This document shows, piece after piece, positions 6,569 through 10,134 of a DNA stretch of 10,134 nt. Position 1 is the first letter of the stretch. Each line of letters begins with the position of its first letter. The stretch covers positions 1-10,134 of the forward strand of contig QNDJ01000027.1 in assembly GCA_003644825.1 (NCBI GenBank), read 5' to 3'. This stretch comes from Candidatus Zhuqueibacterota bacterium (GTDB lineage Bacteria > SM23-31 > B21-G16). Below the pieces are notes generated by a model. The model saw only the letters and a program-made list of their open reading frames with translations, was not told the origin of the DNA and ran no database searches. The position numbers and the translations under genes were made by a program.

Positions 6569-8101
6569 TTAATTTTTCATTGAAGTAAAACTCTGGTTAG
6601 CTATTTTGCAGGCAGTTAAAAAACAGAGTCTGGCTACTTTTTCTATTTTCAATGGTGATATTTTTTCCCATGTATCAGTAGATTTATGGGCAAAATCTCC
6701 ACCACCATCATAATAAAATATAAATGGAATACCTTTTTTATAAAAAGAAGAATGGTCTGAACCTCCAGTTTCAACCTTTTCTGGTATATTTAAAGCAATA
6801 TCAATTTTTTTACTCATATTTATACTAATAGACAACAGGTTTTTGTTTTCATCTTTACAATGTAATTCTATTTCATTCGGGTTATTCCTGCCCACCATAT
6901 CAAGGTTGAGTATTGCAATTGTTTTAGAAAGAGGAATTACAGGATTGTCAACATAATATTGTGAACCAAGGCATCCTGATTCTTCTCCCGTAAAAGTTAT
7001 AAAAAGGATACTTCTTTTAGGTTTTATTTCACATTTAGTAAATGCCTGGGCTATTTCCAGCAAAGCTGCTGTTCCTGAAGCATTGTCATCTGCCCCGTTG
7101 AATATTTTTTTTAAATCCCTGGATACTCCTATATGGTCATAGTGAGCACCAATTATAATAGTTTCATCTTTTAAAATATCATCCGCACCTTCAAATAATC
7201 CGATAACATTCATCGCCTGATATTTCTTTTGAATAACATTCGTTTCAAGCTTTACTATCTGTTTTAATGCAAATGAACAGGGTTTTTTATTACTATCTAT
7301 TTTTCTTTTAAGTTCAATTATTGTTTTTCCCTCCTTTTTCAGGATTTCATTTGCTATATCCAGGGATATATATACCATTGGAAAACTATACCATTTTTCC
7401 TGGAGAACATCATTCCAGCAAAATAATTTCAATTTTTTAGCATAGTCTGCAATTTGTTTAATGCGTAAAAACGATAATTTTGATGGTATAGGAAACTTGT
7501 GGTCACGGGGTGATGTGCCTTTAACAAATATCATTCCAGCAGCACCATTTTTAATAGCCTGCATAACTCTTATTTCGTGAAGTGAGGCAACCCCCCATTG
7601 AGGCCCTTTTTTATGTATTTTACCCTCAAATATCATTACTATTTTATTTTTTACATCTATATTTTCATAGCTGTTGTAGTCATCTGTGATTATTCCATAA
7701 CCTGCAAAAACAACTCCTGTTTCAAGTTTATTTGAACCAACAGGTGCAACCTGAAAATCTTTTCCTTCTTCATAAATTTTTCCATCAATTTCAAGCCTAC
7801 CGGGAATACCGACTTCTGCAAAGTCCATTTTGATAGATTGATAGTATTTATTAGTTTTACTTATTGGTTTTAGTCCATATTTTTCAAATTCATTTGCAAT
7901 ATAACGTGCGGCTATTAATTGCTCCTGAGTAAATGTAGCTCTTCCTCTGAATTCATCCGATGAAAGAAATTTTACATGATAAAGAGCCTCAATGCCAGAT
8001 ATACTCTGTAAAGCTGATTGATTATGAATCTGAGAAAAAACCGTTGATGTAATAAAAATTAAAATTAAAAATATTATGATTCTTGTTTTTGCACATTTCA
8101 T
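6569..8101 (-). CDS. Secreted M28-family zinc aminopeptidase with PA domain
   Basis: A 510-residue exported metallopeptidase. Residues 1-23 are a signal peptide (MKCAKTR, hydrophobic core, TSTVFS/Q). A PA-like domain covers about residues 120-260 (VVFAGYGI, KNKIVMIFEG, NGAAGMIFVKG). The M28 catalytic domain has a complete two-zinc site: GAHYDH (H320, D322), GADDNASG (D339), TGEESG (E373 general base, E374 ligand), LNLDMVGR (D401), GGSDH (446-450) and HKSTDT (H472). It should remove N-terminal residues from peptides in the periplasm or outside the cell; specificity is not readable. It is a different subtype from the split M28 gene, which has Glu-Met at the Glu-Glu position and a C-terminal extension. 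It lies 30 bp after the M1-like gene, with GAGG about nine bases before the ATG, and is probably in an operon with it. It ends with TAA; I see no clear terminator downstream. Confidence 0.93.
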   Translation of the reverse strand: MKCAKTRIIIFLILIFITSTVFSQIHNQSALQSISGIEALYHVKFLSSDEFRGRATFTQEQLIAARYIANEFEKYGLKPISKTNKYYQSIKMDFAEVGIPGRLEIDGKIYEEGKDFQVAPVGSNKLETGVVFAGYGIITDDYNSYENIDVKNKIVMIFEGKIHKKGPQWGVASLHEIRVMQAIKNGAAGMIFVKGTSPRDHKFPIPSKLSFLRIKQIADYAKKLKLFCWNDVLQEKWYSFPMVYISLDIANEILKKEGKTIIELKRKIDSNKKPCSFALKQIVKLETNVIQKKYQAMNVIGLFEGADDILKDETIIIGAHYDHIGVSRDLKKIFNGADDNASGTAALLEIAQAFTKCEIKPKRSILFITFTGEESGCLGSQYYVDNPVIPLSKTIAILNLDMVGRNNPNEIELHCKDENKNLLSISINMSKKIDIALNIPEKVETGGSDHSSFYKKGIPFIFYYDGGGDFAHKSTDTWEKISPLKIEKVARLCFLTACKIANQSFTSMKN

Positions 8102-8110
8102 TTAAAATAA

Positions 8111-8114
8111 CCTC
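8111..8114 (-). promoter_or_regulatory. Shine-Dalgarno of the intact M28 gene
   Basis: GAGG (within TTGAGGTTATTTTAA) lies nine bases before the ATG at 8101, inside the 30-bp gap after the M1-like gene. It supports this start and co-transcription of the pair. Confidence 0.5.
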
Positions 8115-8131
8115 AATTTGTTGATAAATAT

Positions 8132-10134
8132 TTACTTTTTTCTTTCCCCCAGAACAAAAGGCATCTTTAATCTTTTTTCAACCCACTCTCTATTTATTAC
8201 CATTCCAAATTGACTGTGGGTCATAGTTTTACCTTCATCATATTTTAACGCTTCATTGTAATATTTTAATGCTTCTTTTCTTTTGCCCTCTAAATCTCTT
8301 AAATGCCCAAGCCATACAAGAGTAGCAAAATGATAAAACCTTGAAGGGTTACACTCTACTACTTTTTTAAAAGATTCAAAAGATTCCTTATAATAACCAC
8401 CATCAAACAATGTTAACCCAAGTTTAAACCACAAATAATAACGGTCAAGATTTAAATCTAAAGCTTCTTTAAATGTTTCAAAAGCATCTTCTCCTGCTCC
8501 AGACCAAGGCAATCTGGAAATGTTCCGTATCAATTCATCATACGTAATAGGGAGAGGATTTTTCAACATAGCAAGCTTATTATAAGGGTCAAGTATAGCT
8601 TTTACCAGCTTTGATTTGCTTTCGAATTTCAAAGTGTTAACTTTTAAAGGAGTATTGGTATATTTAACCTGGCTGGTGCTATCTTCAAAAATAACCTTCA
8701 CTGGAACAGGCATTACCATTGACCCTTTTCGTTCTACCTTTATATAAGAAATATATTTATCATTATCTTTAATACAATCGCGGGATACAATTTGATAACA
8801 AAGATATTTGTTTGAACGTACCCATTGCTCAAAAAACCAGTTGAGGTTCTGACCACTGACCTGTTCACACACATTCCAGAAATCATTATAACCAAGCCGT
8901 TTTCTTCCATAGTCTTTCAAACATTTCTTATATATTCTCTCAAAGGTTTCCTTACCAAGAACACACTCAAGGGCACTTATTATGCTGAAACCTTTTCCAT
9001 GAACTACAATATTATTTCTATCAAACTTTATTGAAAGTAATTGCTCATAAGGCAAATCAACAGTAGTATCAACCTTTTTCTTCAATCCATCAAGATATCT
9101 ATTCATAAGTCCTTTATGCTTATCCAGTCCAAGATTCCTAAAAAGTATATATTCTCTATCAGCATATATTCCCATACCTATCCATAACCAGGATGAATAA
9201 TCCACATCCATTACATACTCACCCCAGTATTGATGACCGATTTCATGGGCGGTAATCCATTTCCAGTGTAATAAAGACTTTTTGTCAAACTGTTCCTGAC
9301 CATGTATAACAACAATCCCTGAAGCAAAAGGATACCCGCCCACTGGTCTGGAAGCACCGGGTATAATATAAAGAAACTTAAAGGGATAAAAACCAAGCCA
9401 GCTTTTATAGAACTTTATTGCATCCACAGCAGTTTCAAGGCATAATAATGCACATTTTTTACCCTTTTCTGTAAACAGAGAAGTAACCTGTATACCAGTA
9501 ACTTCTCTTGTTTCAACATTCAACCCTTTACCAAGGTAAATTCCAAATCTATTGATTCCATTATTCTCATAATAACCTGTTTCCTTATTCAATATACCAC
9601 TTATTGCAACGGAATAACCATCAGGTATATCAAGCTTGACTCTGAATCTATCATAAACAGGAAGGTCGTTCCACCACAGGCGTGGAAACCACTTCTGTAA
9701 TAATATCTCCTCTTTATTATTACCTATTAAATCATATCTGCTGAATTTTATTTTCAAAATTAGTTCTTTGCCTGGAAAAACAGGTTCAGGTAATACATAA
9801 AAAAGAGGAGATGAAACTGTTTTGTTCTTCTTATAATTTAATGGAAAAATACTTTTCCCTTTAATTTCAACTTCCAAAAAACTAACCCGTGAAATACACC
9901 AATCCATTGCAATAATTGATATTTCTTTAGAATAAGTATTTACAAATTTAACTGTTTCACTACCTTCAACTATGCTATTATCCACATCGATATTAACTTC
10001 AATTTTATAATTTGCCTCTGGTGGGTTTAATGGAACCCAGTACTTTTGCAACGCAGTTACATTTTGAATAATTATTAAATTTATTATTGTAGTAAAAATT
10101 ATACCAGATTTTTTAAAACAAAAGATTTTACCCA
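8132..10134 (-). CDS. Secreted M1-type metallopeptidase-like protein with TPRs; 5' end at window edge
   Basis: Numbering is from the TTG at 10051, which gives 639 residues, but the frame stays open to the window edge. The extra 27 codons read like a signal peptide: GKIFCFKKSG, a hydrophobic core, then NVTA before LQKYW. The outermost two bases are TG, so an ATG/GTG/TTG start may fall across the edge; the gene is marked partial. Residues 10-190 resemble the M1 N-terminal beta domain, and 195-415 the peptidase domain with HEIGH (269-273). Where M1 enzymes have WLNEG, this has WLWIG (288-292), losing the usual third zinc Glu. GAMEN is replaced by GGYPF (238-242), and the catalytic Tyr of YxKG by His351. 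Two TPR-like units cover about 536-605. Hence activity is doubtful or non-standard; D298, E300 or E278 could substitute as ligand. A 30-bp gap links it to the M28 gene. Confidence 0.85.
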   Translation of the reverse strand, partial: GKIFCFKKSGIIFTTIINLIIIQNVTALQKYWVPLNPPEANYKIEVNIDVDNSIVEGSETVKFVNTYSKEISIIAMDWCISRVSFLEVEIKGKSIFPLNYKKNKTVSSPLFYVLPEPVFPGKELILKIKFSRYDLIGNNKEEILLQKWFPRLWWNDLPVYDRFRVKLDIPDGYSVAISGILNKETGYYENNGINRFGIYLGKGLNVETREVTGIQVTSLFTEKGKKCALLCLETAVDAIKFYKSWLGFYPFKFLYIIPGASRPVGGYPFASGIVVIHGQEQFDKKSLLHWKWITAHEIGHQYWGEYVMDVDYSSWLWIGMGIYADREYILFRNLGLDKHKGLMNRYLDGLKKKVDTTVDLPYEQLLSIKFDRNNIVVHGKGFSIISALECVLGKETFERIYKKCLKDYGRKRLGYNDFWNVCEQVSGQNLNWFFEQWVRSNKYLCYQIVSRDCIKDNDKYISYIKVERKGSMVMPVPVKVIFEDSTSQVKYTNTPLKVNTLKFESKSKLVKAILDPYNKLAMLKNPLPITYDELIRNISRLPWSGAGEDAFETFKEALDLNLDRYYLWFKLGLTLFDGGYYKESFESFKKVVECNPSRFYHFATLVWLGHLRDLEGKRKEALKYYNEALKYDEGKTMTHSQFGMVINREWVEKRLKMPFVLGERKK

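Noticed and set aside
8825-9396. Small frames on both strands inside the M1-like gene (8825-9034 plus, 9211-9396 minus)
   Set aside because: Both overlap conserved peptidase-domain coding sequence and show no independent start signals or family features.

Overview
The window is AT-rich bacterial DNA in which every convincing gene lies on the minus strand. In transcription order it encodes a secreted M1-type metallopeptidase-like protein with C-terminal TPRs (truncated at the right edge), a secreted M28 zinc aminopeptidase, a PfkB-family sugar kinase, a histidine ammonia-lyase-like MIO enzyme, a second secreted M28 peptidase interrupted by an in-frame TGA, and an NhaC-type Na+/H+ antiporter. 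No tRNA, rRNA, CRISPR array, transposase or phage gene was seen.

Right part (about 6.57-10.13 kb): the M1-like gene and the first M28 gene are 30 bp apart and probably share a transcript. Middle (about 5.2-6.4 kb): the sugar kinase is flanked by two AT-rich intergenic regions of roughly 210 and 245 bp. These hold candidate promoters, an AT-rich terminator-like hairpin and a perfect 9-bp inverted repeat. Left part (0-5.2 kb): the ammonia-lyase, the split M28 gene and the antiporter follow with gaps of about 81 and 49 bp and may be co-transcribed.

Functionally the window fits peptide and amino-acid scavenging. Exported metallopeptidases would release amino acids outside the cytoplasm, the lyase would deaminate histidine (or a related amino acid) without oxygen, and the antiporter would handle Na+/H+ balance. 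This is inferred from gene content; no other hut gene and no peptide transporter is present. Several exported M28 peptidases, one with a long C-terminal extension, in an AT-rich genome recall anaerobic protein-degrading lineages such as Aminicenantes or other FCB/candidate-phylum bacteria. That placement is from memory and is weak. TGA acts as a normal stop (end of the kinase; tandem TGA TAA after the peptidase C-terminal part) and Trp is encoded by TGG where I checked.

Most notable points: (1) one in-frame TGA splits a 701-codon M28 gene whose remaining ~200 codons are fully open and preceded by a possible restart site; (2) the M1-like protein keeps HExxH but has lost the usual third zinc-ligand Glu, the GAMEN-type motif and the catalytic Tyr; (3) the real starts of the M1-like gene and of the ammonia-lyase differ from the longest-ORF or default starts. 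I found no clear evidence of a wholly new multi-gene system.
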